Positions 7,439 through 13,105 of a stretch of 35,934 nt of DNA are shown one piece after another (positions within the stretch are counted from its first letter, which is position 1; each line of letters begins with the position of its first letter). Source of the DNA: a virus; the IMG/VR virus record IMGVR_UViG_3300025466_000101, positions 1 to 35,934 of that record; one strand, written 5' to 3'. Under the pieces are notes generated by a model, which was not told the origin of the DNA, did not search any database, and saw only the letters and a program-made list of their open reading frames with translations. The translations under genes were made by a program, and so were the position numbers.

Positions 7439-7796
7439 ACAAAAAGGCACTTCGGCTGAAACTGCTTTTGTTAAGAACGCGCAAGTAAAAGCCATGTTTC
7501 CTGATGTTGAACGCAGAGCCTTAACGGGCGCACTCGATCAAGGAGATATTGCTGGATGTGGCAATCTCGTATTTGAAATTAAGAACCAAAAAACCTATTC
7601 AATCCCAGCGTGGCTCAAAGAAACAACGGCTGAAACGATCAACGCGGGGGCAGAATTTGGCTTCCTCATAGTCAAACCTAACGGGGTTGGGCTTGATTCG
7701 GTGGGCGATTGGTGGATGATTCAACGGGTTTCTGACGGTTTAGATTTATTGCGAACTGCTGGTTATTCACTTGACACAGATTACGGCAAGGAATAG
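7425..7796 (+). CDS. Hjc-like Holliday junction resolvase / PD-(D/E)XK nuclease
   Basis: A 123-residue protein, close to the usual 120-130 of phage Hjc-type resolvases. Motifs: KGTSAETAF (Glu about 12), GDIAG (Asp41), and FEIKNQK (Glu51 and Lys53) make a PD-(D/E)XK core; the VERRALTGALDQGDIAG stretch is characteristic. It would cut branched DNA intermediates made by the annealing pathway. It overlaps the upstream gene by 14 bases, and its own 3' end contains the promoter for the next gene block. Confidence 0.78.
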   Translation: MSKAKQKGTSAETAFVKNAQVKAMFPDVERRALTGALDQGDIAGCGNLVFEIKNQKTYSIPAWLKETTAETINAGAEFGFLIVKPNGVGLDSVGDWWMIQRVSDGLDLLRTAGYSLDTDYGKE

Positions 7797-7799
7797 ATT
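7771..7799 (+). promoter_or_regulatory. Promoter for the small-gene cluster
   Basis: A perfect TTGACA (7771-7776), a 17-base spacer and TAGATT (7794-7799), followed by ACGC. It lies within the last codons of the resolvase gene. As at 4999, the spacer contains a second AGATTACG (7778-7785), here 17 bases upstream of the -10 copy. Confidence 0.75.
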
Positions 7800-7809
7800 A
7801 CGCAGTAAC

Positions 7810-7842
7810 GGAGCATCAGCTCCCCAAGAGAAAAGGTGCAAT
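7810..7842 (+). promoter_or_regulatory. 5' leader with stem-loop, second copy
   Basis: GGAGC-ATCA-GCTCC (7810-7823) is followed by the same 19-base ribosome binding stretch (AGAAAAGGTGCAA) as before the 5071 gene, with only two differences. The stem bases differ from the 5038 copy but remain fully paired. Confidence 0.7.
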
Positions 7843-7971
7843 ATGGAATGTGTATTTTGCGGAACCAAAGGTGGTTTCGCTAATCAGGTAGTTATTTATT
7901 TGGCTGGCGATGGTACTGGAATTGCCGAGTGCGATTGGTGTAATGCTGGAGCAAGGTCGGTGAAAAAGTGA
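7843..7971 (+). CDS. Zinc-ribbon microprotein, copy 1
   Basis: A 42-residue protein starting at the ATG placed correctly behind AAAAGG; a longer in-frame start would run through the promoter and leader. It opens MECVFCGTKGGF and has a second pair, CDWC, about 26 residues later, the layout of a one-zinc ribbon. It is a paralogue of the 8490 product (MQCVFCGTKGGF). First gene of the small-gene transcript. Function unknown. Confidence 0.7.
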   Translation: MECVFCGTKGGFANQVVIYLAGDGTGIAECDWCNAGARSVKK

Positions 7972-8255
7972 CTTCAATTCTTGGTTCGGGTGACCCTGCT
8001 TTCTACCATTCAGACCGCGATTCTGCGGAAGCTGAACGCGAACTTCAAATCAAGTACGAGGATTCCATTTTCAATGATGGTCGCCGTTCTTGCTATGACT
8101 GCGAAAATGTCCATGACGGTGAATCAATGATTGACTGGGAAGCCGAAGGTTATGTTTGGAAACTTTGCCCATCGTGTTCTTGGAGCAGAGATCAAGAAGC
8201 CATGTATGGCAATTACGGCATAGGCCCAATAATTTTAAGCGAGATGGAGAAGTGA
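7968..8255 (+). CDS. Small CxxC zinc-ribbon protein
   Basis: A 95-residue protein with a GTG start overlapping the previous stop. CYDC (about 42-45) and CPSC (about 67-70) form a two-pair zinc ribbon. The C-terminal GPIILSEMEK resembles a short ending (NPTILSEGLL) seen in the 9197 protein and in many actinophage small proteins, as far as I recall. Acidic overall. Function unknown. Confidence 0.65.
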   Translation: MTSILGSGDPAFYHSDRDSAEAERELQIKYEDSIFNDGRRSCYDCENVHDGESMIDWEAEGYVWKLCPSCSWSRDQEAMYGNYGIGPIILSEMEK

Positions 8256-8419
8256 GTTACCTAAAAGATTTACCCTGCGCGGGTTGTGGAACCGAAATCA
8301 CTTACTACTTCCCCGATAAACCAACGGCGCATTATTGCTATTGTGAGTTTCGGCATGAGATTGGCGAGCAGATAGCGCGGGAGATTGAGGCTGAGTGCAA
8401 ACAAGGCGGTGCGATGTGA
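8252..8419 (+). CDS. Small zinc-ribbon protein with REIE helix
   Basis: A 55-residue protein; I chose the GTG at 8252 because it overlaps the upstream stop. CAGC near the N-terminus, then HYCYC, give a compact metal site. The C-terminal helix EQIAREIE is encoded by 26 bases that recur exactly in the 10365 gene. Function unknown. Confidence 0.6.
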   Translation: MSYLKDLPCAGCGTEITYYFPDKPTAHYCYCEFRHEIGEQIAREIEAECKQGGAM

Positions 8420-8490
8420 TTGCTCTGATGCTGATCTGCGCGACTTTTACAGTTCTCGCAATCACCGGACTTTGGATCGAGCGACACTAA
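8416..8490 (+). CDS. Single-span membrane microprotein (24 aa)
   Basis: The GTG overlaps the previous stop and the TAA overlaps the next ATG, so this short frame fills the gap exactly. It reads MIALMLICATFTVLAITGLW and then IERH: one hydrophobic helix with a charged tail. A small membrane effector or lysis-associated peptide is possible. Evidence is spacing and hydrophobicity only. Confidence 0.5.
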   Translation: MIALMLICATFTVLAITGLWIERH

Positions 8491-8630
8491 TGCAATGCGT
8501 ATTCTGCGGTACTAAAGGCGGTTTCGTTAATCGCCTACTCATCCATCTAGTAGAAGAATCAACGCCAGTTTACGAGTGTGAATGGTGTTCCCTTAAAATC
8601 GAAGTCGAACTAATGAAAGAAGGCAACTAA
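8490..8630 (+). CDS. Zinc-ribbon microprotein, copy 2
   Basis: A 46-residue protein starting at the ATG that overlaps the preceding TAA. It opens MQCVFCGTKGGFVNRLLIHL and has CEWC about 26 residues later, closely matching the 7843 product in length, Cys spacing and flanking residues. The DNA has diverged at third positions, so the duplication is not recent. Function unknown. Confidence 0.65.
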   Translation: MQCVFCGTKGGFVNRLLIHLVEESTPVYECEWCSLKIEVELMKEGN

Positions 8631-8788
8631 TGATTACTACCCATGTATTCCGCGATGAGAACGGTGATGAGTACCTTGTCACTAACTTTGAAAACGGGAT
8701 CACCCGACTAGCTATCCGACCACTCGGCGCAAGAACTTGGAGCGCACCTATCCCACTCCTTCGCACAGAAAAGACGGAAACAGAATGA
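8630..8788 (+). CDS. Small hypothetical protein
   Basis: A 52-residue ORF with an ATG overlapping the TAA of the zinc-ribbon gene and a TGA overlapping the next ATG. The sequence begins MITTHVFRDENGDEYLVTNF, a beta-hairpin-like pattern, and ends in a charged Lys/Glu tail. No metal site is seen. It is kept because the start/stop coupling on both sides continues the operon pattern. Confidence 0.55.
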   Translation: MITTHVFRDENGDEYLVTNFENGITRLAIRPLGARTWSAPIPLLRTEKTETE

Positions 8789-8901
8789 AGTCACGCGCTT
8801 ATTACAGAACTCGCACAATCGTTCGAGTCATCTTCTGGTCAGCATTTTTCTTTGGCTTGATGTATTTCTCAGGTCGTATCGGTGGGGGTCGCGCATTATG
8901 A
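8785..8901 (+). CDS. Single-span membrane microprotein (38 aa)
   Basis: Starts and ends with ATGA overlaps. A basic N-terminus (KSRAYYRTRT) is followed by a hydrophobic segment of about 18 residues (IVRVIFWSAFFFGLMYF), then a Gly/Arg tail. The arginine-rich leader predicts the N-terminus in the cytoplasm. A lysis-related or host-membrane role is possible. Confidence 0.55.
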   Translation: MKSRAYYRTRTIVRVIFWSAFFFGLMYFSGRIGGGRAL

Positions 8902-9197
8902 AAACCGCCAGCGAACTCAGTTGCTCAGATTGCAAGATCAGCAAAGCCACACCGGTACTTGTTGCAATCTTTTTAGCCGAATACAACATAAGCGAGTCAG
9001 ATACTTTTGAGTGTAATAACTGCTCAAACTCTGATCTCTGGACTATCCCTGAAATGCTTTGGAATGTAGATGGGGAGTACCTAGTGACTCCATGTTGCCA
9101 TTGCGAAGCTGAAGCCGCGCTAGAGCTTAATAACTACGATCTCGACCAGCACCGCGAGGATTATGAAAACTATGTCTTTGCAGTTACGGGGCGATAA
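8898..9197 (+). CDS. Cys-rich zinc-finger-like protein
   Basis: A 99-residue acidic protein with three Cys pairs: CSDC, CNNC and CCHC. The first two and the last could bind one or two metal ions. It lies in the middle of the coupled small-gene run. No named family is recognised. Confidence 0.62.
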   Translation: MKTASELSCSDCKISKATPVLVAIFLAEYNISESDTFECNNCSNSDLWTIPEMLWNVDGEYLVTPCCHCEAEAALELNNYDLDQHREDYENYVFAVTGR

Positions 9198-9697
9198 TGG
9201 AACTTTATACATGGGAATACGAAGGTAGAAAGTATTACGGATTTATGCGGTATCACCGTTTGTGGGGAAAGGGTGAAGATGATGTCATCGAAGCGGTACT
9301 CGAAAAGTTCACCACCAACCTTCGCCCTGCGAAAGTGGTGGGTGCGGGTGCGGTGGTGATTGCGCCAAATAAATTGAAAATTATTAAATTGGCGGTGAAA
9401 GAAGGCATTGAGGGTATAGATCAATGGCGCACAAGAACCTATCCGCAATCCGATGAATCGGTCAAAGCGCGTGGAGCGTTCGCCATTATTCAGCAAACCC
9501 TTAATGACCTTAACCCAACCCCACCCGTCACCGAGCCAAAAAAATTCGGGGCGATAGTTGAGGCTCAATACATTCGAGCATCTTCGCGCACCAAGTTTTT
9601 CTTTAATGGCATTGATTGGATTCGTGAGCGCACTTTAGAGAATTTTGATTGGTCAGACCTTATCAACCCAACAATTCTAAGCGAGGGGTTGCTATGA
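9197..9697 (+). CDS. Hypothetical phage protein with SEGL-type C-terminal module
   Basis: A 166-residue protein with its ATG on the previous stop. Residues 1-90 are mixed alpha/beta. Residues of about 117-166 (FGAIVEAQYIRASS, FFFNGIDWIRE, then WSDLINPTILSEGLL) form a module that recurs in small actinophage proteins and resembles the end of the 2831 product. The function of this module is not known to me. The DNA encoding the ending also supplies the AGCGAGGGG ribosome binding site of the next gene. Confidence 0.6.
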   Translation: MELYTWEYEGRKYYGFMRYHRLWGKGEDDVIEAVLEKFTTNLRPAKVVGAGAVVIAPNKLKIIKLAVKEGIEGIDQWRTRTYPQSDESVKARGAFAIIQQTLNDLNPTPPVTEPKKFGAIVEAQYIRASSRTKFFFNGIDWIRERTLENFDWSDLINPTILSEGLL

Positions 9698-9972
9698 CCG
9701 ACCTAGAGATTGTTCAAGAGGCGCAGGAACGGATTGAAACAGGGATTCTAAGAACTCGTGCGACCATTGCGCTCCTTAAAGATTCGCAATTTATAGAAAA
9801 ACACAATGAAGGTTTTGTCTTAACCTTATTGCGCGCCCACAAAGCGGAGTTTGAGAGGCATGGCGTTGGAATTAACGAAGCAGAAAATCATTGTCGTATC
9901 TGCTATACCGAATTTCCCTGCCCTGAATCAGTAGCACAAGCCAAAGCGATTATGGGGGTGGATGGTGAGTAA
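9694..9972 (+). CDS. Helical protein with Cys-rich C-terminus
   Basis: A 92-residue protein; the ATG at 9694 is preferred because it has a strong GAGGGG site and an ATGA overlap. The first 60 residues are helical and charged. HCRICYTEFPC near residues 67-77 looks like a metal-binding knuckle. Similar helical plus CxxC proteins occur in actinophage accessory regions. Function unknown. Confidence 0.6.
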   Translation: MTDLEIVQEAQERIETGILRTRATIALLKDSQFIEKHNEGFVLTLLRAHKAEFERHGVGINEAENHCRICYTEFPCPESVAQAKAIMGVDGE

Positions 9973-10099
9973 GTTTGATCGCAAAGCCATGTTGAGGTAT
10001 GAGATAGCCATGTGGCCCACGCGGAAACATGTTGGTATTTCAAGATGGGCGTACATGAAAACGGCTATTAGCAATGTTCTAAGAGGAAGGCCTTACTAA
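9965..10099 (+). CDS. Small basic hypothetical protein
   Basis: A 44-residue frame starting at GTG inside the end of the previous gene and ending on the ATG of the next. It is strongly basic (Lys/Arg about one quarter) and helical in pattern (KAMLRYEIAMW, then YMKTAISNVLRGRPY), so nucleic-acid contact is possible. It is supported by tight coupling on both sides. Confidence 0.5.
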   Translation: MSKFDRKAMLRYEIAMWPTRKHVGISRWAYMKTAISNVLRGRPY

Positions 10100-10368
10100 T
10101 GACCCAACCCACTCACGATGAAGTTATAGCGTGGATTGACGACAGAATTGCCAAATTAAATGAGGTAATTAACAACCCTTGCGCTTGGGGCATTGAAACC
10201 GAGATTGAATACCGCGCCTCTCTCCTAGCCAACCGAGATGTGTTGGAGAGGCAACCAAAGAAGGCAACTGCGCCTTATGTTTTAACTCAACGAGGTTGGG
10301 GCTACAACCAATGTCTTGAGGAACTACAAACCGACATTTACAACAGGATTAGAGAGGTGATGGAATGA
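10099..10368 (+). CDS. Small helical hypothetical protein
   Basis: An 89-residue protein with coupling at both ends. The N-terminal helix (HDEVIAWIDDRIAKLNEVI) and the rest read as an acidic helical bundle (YRASLLANRDVLERQ). No Cys pair and no membrane segment. No family recognised. Confidence 0.6.
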   Translation: MTQPTHDEVIAWIDDRIAKLNEVINNPCAWGIETEIEYRASLLANRDVLERQPKKATAPYVLTQRGWGYNQCLEELQTDIYNRIREVME

Positions 10369-10625
10369 CTGAAAAAACTTATGCTCAATTTACTGCTGAC
10401 AATGGCGAGACGGTTATGGTGTCACCCGTTTATCAAGTTGCGGTAGAGCAAATAGTTGCGTACCGAAAGCAAGAATGGGAAAAGGAATTGCGCGAGCAGA
10501 TAGCGCGGGAGATTGAGATTTGCGAACCTTGTTTTAATGATGTTTGGTGTGGCAAAGACGAAAAGAATCAAGATTGCTCGTGTATTTGTCACCAATACGC
10601 CACTATCGCTAGGGGTGAGAAATGA
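10365..10625 (+). CDS. Small Cys-rich protein
   Basis: An 86-residue protein. The N-terminal 35 residues are beta-like. Then the helix REQIAREIE, encoded by the 26-base stretch shared exactly with the 8252 gene, is followed by six cysteines and a histidine (CEPCFNDVWC, then CSCICH) that could hold one or two metal ions. Function unknown. Confidence 0.6.
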   Translation: MTEKTYAQFTADNGETVMVSPVYQVAVEQIVAYRKQEWEKELREQIAREIEICEPCFNDVWCGKDEKNQDCSCICHQYATIARGEK

Positions 10626-10873
10626 ATCACGATGAATTGCTGGCTGAAATTAAATCTCTAAACGATTCTTGTTCCATTTCGAGCCGTTTGGGAAACGCAC
10701 TTAAAGCGGTAGTGGAATTGCATAAGCCCAGGTTTTGGCAGAACCCAAATGTCCCTGAGTGGAACGGCGCAAACTGCACCCATTGTTTAGAGGAACGGGG
10801 GGATTATATGTCACCTATTGAAGCGTCTTACCCCTGCCCCACTATTCAAGCCATCGAGAAGGAGTTGAAGTGA
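10622..10873 (+). CDS. Small Cys-pair protein
   Basis: An 83-residue protein coupled to its neighbours (ATGA overlap at the start, GTGA overlap at the end). A helical N-terminal part is followed by CTHC and a later PCPT, resembling the CxxC endings of adjacent genes. The helix plus C-terminal Cys-knuckle layout matches the 9694 product. Confidence 0.6.
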   Translation: MNHDELLAEIKSLNDSCSISSRLGNALKAVVELHKPRFWQNPNVPEWNGANCTHCLEERGDYMSPIEASYPCPTIQAIEKELK

Positions 10874-10950
10874 GCAGTTTTGACAAGTCTTACTCAGGAC
10901 TAAACCAACGGATGAAACCGCTAGTGATGCGAGATAAGGATATCAAATGA
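10870..10950 (+). CDS. Microprotein (26 aa)
   Basis: The GTG overlaps the previous stop and the TGA overlaps the next ATG. The product is short and basic, MSSFDKSYSGLNQRMKPLVM plus six residues. It may be a real peptide or only a frame that couples translation of the HTH gene. Confidence 0.35.
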   Translation: MSSFDKSYSGLNQRMKPLVMRDKDIK

Positions 10951-11120
10951 ACCTAACTAAGCGAATCCTCAGCGATGAGGAAGTCCGGCAGATAAGAGCT
11001 GAATATCGAGTTGAGAAGGGGAATACGGTGGGATTGGTTGAGTTGGCTAAGAAGTTTGGGGTGAGCCAAAACACCGTGAGAAAAATTGCTAAACGCAATA
11101 GATATGAGGATGTTGCTTAA
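10947..11120 (+). CDS. Small HTH DNA-binding protein
   Basis: A 57-residue protein with a clear helix-turn-helix: VELAKKFGVSQNTVRKIAKR (residues 31-50), where AKKFGVSQNTV is the canonical helix, turn and recognition helix. The first 25 residues (SDEEVRQIRAEY) are the helix that usually precedes this HTH in phage and HNH-associated proteins. It probably binds DNA as a small regulator of this transcript or of host genes. Confidence 0.75.
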   Translation: MNLTKRILSDEEVRQIRAEYRVEKGNTVGLVELAKKFGVSQNTVRKIAKRNRYEDVA

Positions 11121-11314
11121 TGACTTACTCAATTATTTCTGAGGGGTTACTACTTTCAGAACCTTTATACATAGGGTTAATTCCTTGCTCTGATTGTCCT
11201 GAACAAATTGCTATAGATCGTGAATTTCATAGAACTACATGGGTCGAAGCGAAATGCCCTGATTGCTTTTGTATCAATTATCGGATGTTTGGAGCCAAAA
11301 ATGCCTCATTATGA
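11120..11314 (+). CDS. Small zinc-ribbon protein
   Basis: A 64-residue protein starting on the stop of the HTH gene. CSDC (23-26) and CPDCFC (46-51) are spaced as in zinc ribbons. It begins with SIISEGLLLSEP, similar to the SEGLL ending of the 9197 product, which suggests module shuffling. Function unknown. Confidence 0.6.
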   Translation: MTYSIISEGLLLSEPLYIGLIPCSDCPEQIAIDREFHRTTWVEAKCPDCFCINYRMFGAKNASL

Positions 11315-11474
11315 TTACAAATGTTCGATTTGTGAAGGCACTTCTACTGTTTATTTGACATTTGATGACATACACTCAGTCGAGTGTCCTAAGTGCCATG
11401 TTCAGATGAACAAGGTATTTCAAGCAACACCTAGCCACTTCAAAGGAACGGGATGGGCAAAAAATGACCGATAA
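11301..11474 (+). CDS. FmdB-type zinc-ribbon protein
   Basis: A 57-residue protein; the ATG at 11301 has GGAGCC upstream and gives the hallmark N-terminus MPHYDYKCSICEG. A second pair, CPKC (35-38), and the ending FKGTGWAKND match the FmdB/putative regulatory zinc-ribbon family. Such proteins are small and poorly characterised; a nucleic-acid or protein-binding role is assumed. It overlaps both neighbours. Confidence 0.8.
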   Translation: MPHYDYKCSICEGTSTVYLTFDDIHSVECPKCHVQMNKVFQATPSHFKGTGWAKNDR

Positions 11475-11718
11475 GAAGCAACCGTATAAGCAATTCCTGC
11501 CAGACCCTACGGCGGTTGGCGAGCAAGTTAATGGATTGATGCTCTATGTTCACAATCGAACTGCACAGGACATTGTGAGCGCGATTCAAAGCCTTATCTT
11601 GGAACCTTATGAGCAGAATTTGGAGCTGACGGCAGATCAAATCCATATTGCTGCGCTTCAAAAGGCCCGAGATATTGCCAAGAGTTTTATCAAAGAATCA
11701 ATTACTCTCAAAAAATAA
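11464..11718 (+). CDS. Small helical hypothetical protein
   Basis: An 84-residue protein overlapping the FmdB-like gene by 11 bases. It is mostly helical (QDIVSAIQSLILEPYEQ, then ADQIHIAALQKARDIAKSFI), without Cys pairs or membrane segments. The stop region supplies AAGGAG for the next gene. Confidence 0.6.
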   Translation: MTDKKQPYKQFLPDPTAVGEQVNGLMLYVHNRTAQDIVSAIQSLILEPYEQNLELTADQIHIAALQKARDIAKSFIKESITLKK

Positions 11719-11728
11719 GGAGCATGAA

Positions 11729-11824
11729 ATGGATGAAAAGATCAATCGTTGCCCCAGTTGCGGGGGATATGTTTACGCCACCAATGCTTGCTATGTCTGC
11801 ATTAAGGAGAGAAGCGAGAAATAA
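11729..11824 (+). CDS. Zinc-ribbon microprotein (31 aa)
   Basis: The ATG at 11729 lies 6-7 bases after AAGGAG. The product has CPSC (8-11) and CYVC (21-24), a minimal rubredoxin-like knuckle. A second frame from an ATG at 11724 exists but sits too near the ribosome binding site. Confidence 0.65.
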   Translation: MDEKINRCPSCGGYVYATNACYVCIKERSEK

Positions 11825-11836
11825 ATAAAGACATCT

Positions 11837-12211
11837 TTGCGCTTCCTTGTAATCGCCGGATTATCGGTTGGAATCGTATTCGCTAGTGCAGCGCAAGCCT
11901 TGGAACCTAAATTGCTGGTGGTCAAGCTCCAGCCAAGGGCTTTCGCTAGAACTTTAATTTCCGCAAAAGAGTTTTCCTGCCTGGATAAACTCTGGAAGGC
12001 TGAAAGTCATTGGAACGCAAAGGCTAAAAACCCTAGTTCCGGTGCTTATGGCATAGCACAATTCATGCCGCAAACTTGGAAAAACTACAATTTAGTCAAA
12101 ACATCTAACCCATACAAACAGATTACTTATGGGTTACACTACATTCAAATGCGCTACGCGGGTTCAGCTTGCTTGGCGTGGCAACATGAACGCAATTACA
12201 ACTGGTACTAG
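11837..12211 (+). CDS. Secreted lytic transglycosylase (SLT/lysozyme-like fold)
   Basis: A 124-residue protein with a signal peptide-like N-terminus (residues 1-21, FLVIAGLSVGIVFASAAQA). The catalytic core KAESHWNAKAKNP (Glu56), SSGAYGIAQFMPQTW and the ending AWQHERNYNWY match the single-domain transglycosylases of actinobacterial resuscitation and lysis proteins. Cys48 and Cys112 could form a disulphide. It would cut peptidoglycan outside the membrane, most likely for lysis. The start is TTG at 11837; the nearest upstream in-frame codon is the stop at 11822, so the choice is narrow. Confidence 0.82.
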   Translation: MRFLVIAGLSVGIVFASAAQALEPKLLVVKLQPRAFARTLISAKEFSCLDKLWKAESHWNAKAKNPSSGAYGIAQFMPQTWKNYNLVKTSNPYKQITYGLHYIQMRYAGSACLAWQHERNYNWY

Positions 12212-12222
12212 AAAAGGAAAAA

Positions 12223-12585
12223 ATGAACAATTTAACTATTACAGGAAACCTTGGTAAAGACCCCGTATTGACCTTCACAAATGATAACAAGGCGGTTGCT
12301 ACCTTCTCCATCGCCGTATCTCAGAATGTCCGTCAGGGCGATTCTTGGGTTGATGGGCCTACTTTGTGGCTGAAGGTTACATTCTTTGGTGCGATTGCAG
12401 AACGCATTGTGGATAGATACAAGAAAGGCGATACCGCTACCGTGTCCGGCAAACTCGTTTATGAGGAATACAAGAACGCTGATGGAGAAGAAAAATCAGG
12501 GTTGAAGATTCTCGGTAACGAAATTGAGAAGGTAGATCGCGCTAAAGTCGAGGCAACTGCCAAGTCAGATAAGGCTCCATTCTAA
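12223..12585 (+). CDS. ssb: Single-stranded DNA-binding protein
   Basis: A 120-residue OB-fold protein with the SSB hallmarks: NNLTITGNLGKDPVL, ATFSIAVSQ, then LWLKVTFFGAIAERI and KGDTATVSGKL. The short C-terminus ends in KSDKAPF and lacks the long Gly-rich tail and acidic DDDIPF tip of bacterial SSB, so contacts with host partner proteins may be reduced. It covers single strands for the annealing and replication genes upstream. AAAAGGAAAAA precedes the ATG. Confidence 0.9.
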   Translation: MNNLTITGNLGKDPVLTFTNDNKAVATFSIAVSQNVRQGDSWVDGPTLWLKVTFFGAIAERIVDRYKKGDTATVSGKLVYEEYKNADGEEKSGLKILGNEIEKVDRAKVEATAKSDKAPF

Positions 12586-12770
12586 TGAGTGAAGAACTTT
12601 GGTCTAGCCTTCAGGTAATCGAACACTTAAAAATCAATCTCAATAATTTACGGCAGTTGCAATCTCGCAAGACAATTACCTGGAAGAAGAAAGTTGGCAA
12701 GCAAGTTTTCTATGATGCTGCCGAAATCCGGGCGTATCAAATCAAGCGCGAAGCCCGTAAGCAAGAGTAA
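12585..12770 (+). CDS. MerR/excisionase-like HTH protein
   Basis: A 61-residue protein with its ATG on the SSB stop. LQVIEHLKINLNNLRQLQSR is a MerR-type helix-turn-helix, followed by a wing (ITWKKKVGKQVFYDAAEIRAY), the pattern of the HTH_17 excisionase-like family. With no integrase seen, a role as an excisionase is unlikely; a replication accessory or small regulator is more probable. Confidence 0.65.
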   Translation: MSEELWSSLQVIEHLKINLNNLRQLQSRKTITWKKKVGKQVFYDAAEIRAYQIKREARKQE

Positions 12771-12779
12771 AGTTGGGGC

Positions 12780-12974
12780 ATGTTGGTTGTCGAAGATGAA
12801 TCACTAGCCGAGATAGATGAAGCTCTCGGCAACCTTCAGCGCGATCTTTCTACTGATACCTATGGAAAAAGAATGAATTGGCGCAAGCGCGAGATGTTGT
12901 TGTGGAGCATAGATAATTTGCTCGATGCAAGGAGTGAGTTAGTCCAAAAATTAAAAAATGCTTCCAATGAGTGA
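12780..12974 (+). CDS. Small coiled-coil hypothetical protein
   Basis: A 64-residue acidic helical protein (LAEIDEALGNLQRDLS, then NLLDARSELVQKLKN). It is the last plus-strand gene of this block, followed by the tandem 18-base repeats and a terminator. The start ATG has only a GGGG motif nearby, so the initiation site is not certain. Confidence 0.55.
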   Translation: MLVVEDESLAEIDEALGNLQRDLSTDTYGKRMNWRKREMLLWSIDNLLDARSELVQKLKNASNE

Positions 12975-13050
12975 GTTCTGCCTAGCAACAGGCCGGTAAT
13001 TTTTTCGCAGCTTGAGTGAGTTCTGCCTAGTGTCAGGCAATTAAATTTTT
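12968..13050 (+). repeat. Tandem 18-bp repeat with terminator-like hairpins
   Basis: TGAGTGAGTTCTGCCTAG occurs at 12968-12985 and 13013-13030, 45 bases apart. Each copy is followed by CAGGC, which pairs with GCCT (GCCT-AGCAAC-AGGC; TGCCT-AGTGTC-AGGCA), and then by a T run. The two units may be weak tandem terminators or processing sites ahead of the strong terminator at 13061. Confidence 0.6.
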
Positions 13051-13060
13051 AACACCCTGG

Positions 13061-13090
13061 ACCCCCGCTTTAGACTTTTGCGGGGGTTTT
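13061..13090 (+). terminator. Strong terminator between convergent gene blocks
   Basis: ACCCCCGC (13061-13068) pairs with GCGGGGGT (13080-13087), followed by TTTT on the plus strand. It closes the small-gene/SSB transcript. The opposite strand has the same hairpin but no U tract. Confidence 0.85.
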
Positions 13091-13095
13091 GTCTA
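13071..13095. promoter_or_regulatory. Palindrome site A (TAGACt-N13-TGTCTA)
   Basis: It matches 11 of 12 half-site bases of the palindrome found intact at 15278 and 18743. It overlaps the loop and 3' arm of the 13061 terminator, so it may be coincidental. Confidence 0.35.
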
Positions 13096-13105
13096 ACCCT
13101 TTACT

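Noticed and set aside
11724-11828. Alternative 34-residue frame from the ATG at 11724
   Set aside because: It lies one or two bases from the ribosome binding site and lacks the CxxC pattern seen in the 11729 frame.
12585-12770. MerR-like protein as excisionase of a temperate phage
   Set aside because: No integrase, attachment-site pair or repressor is recognised in the window.
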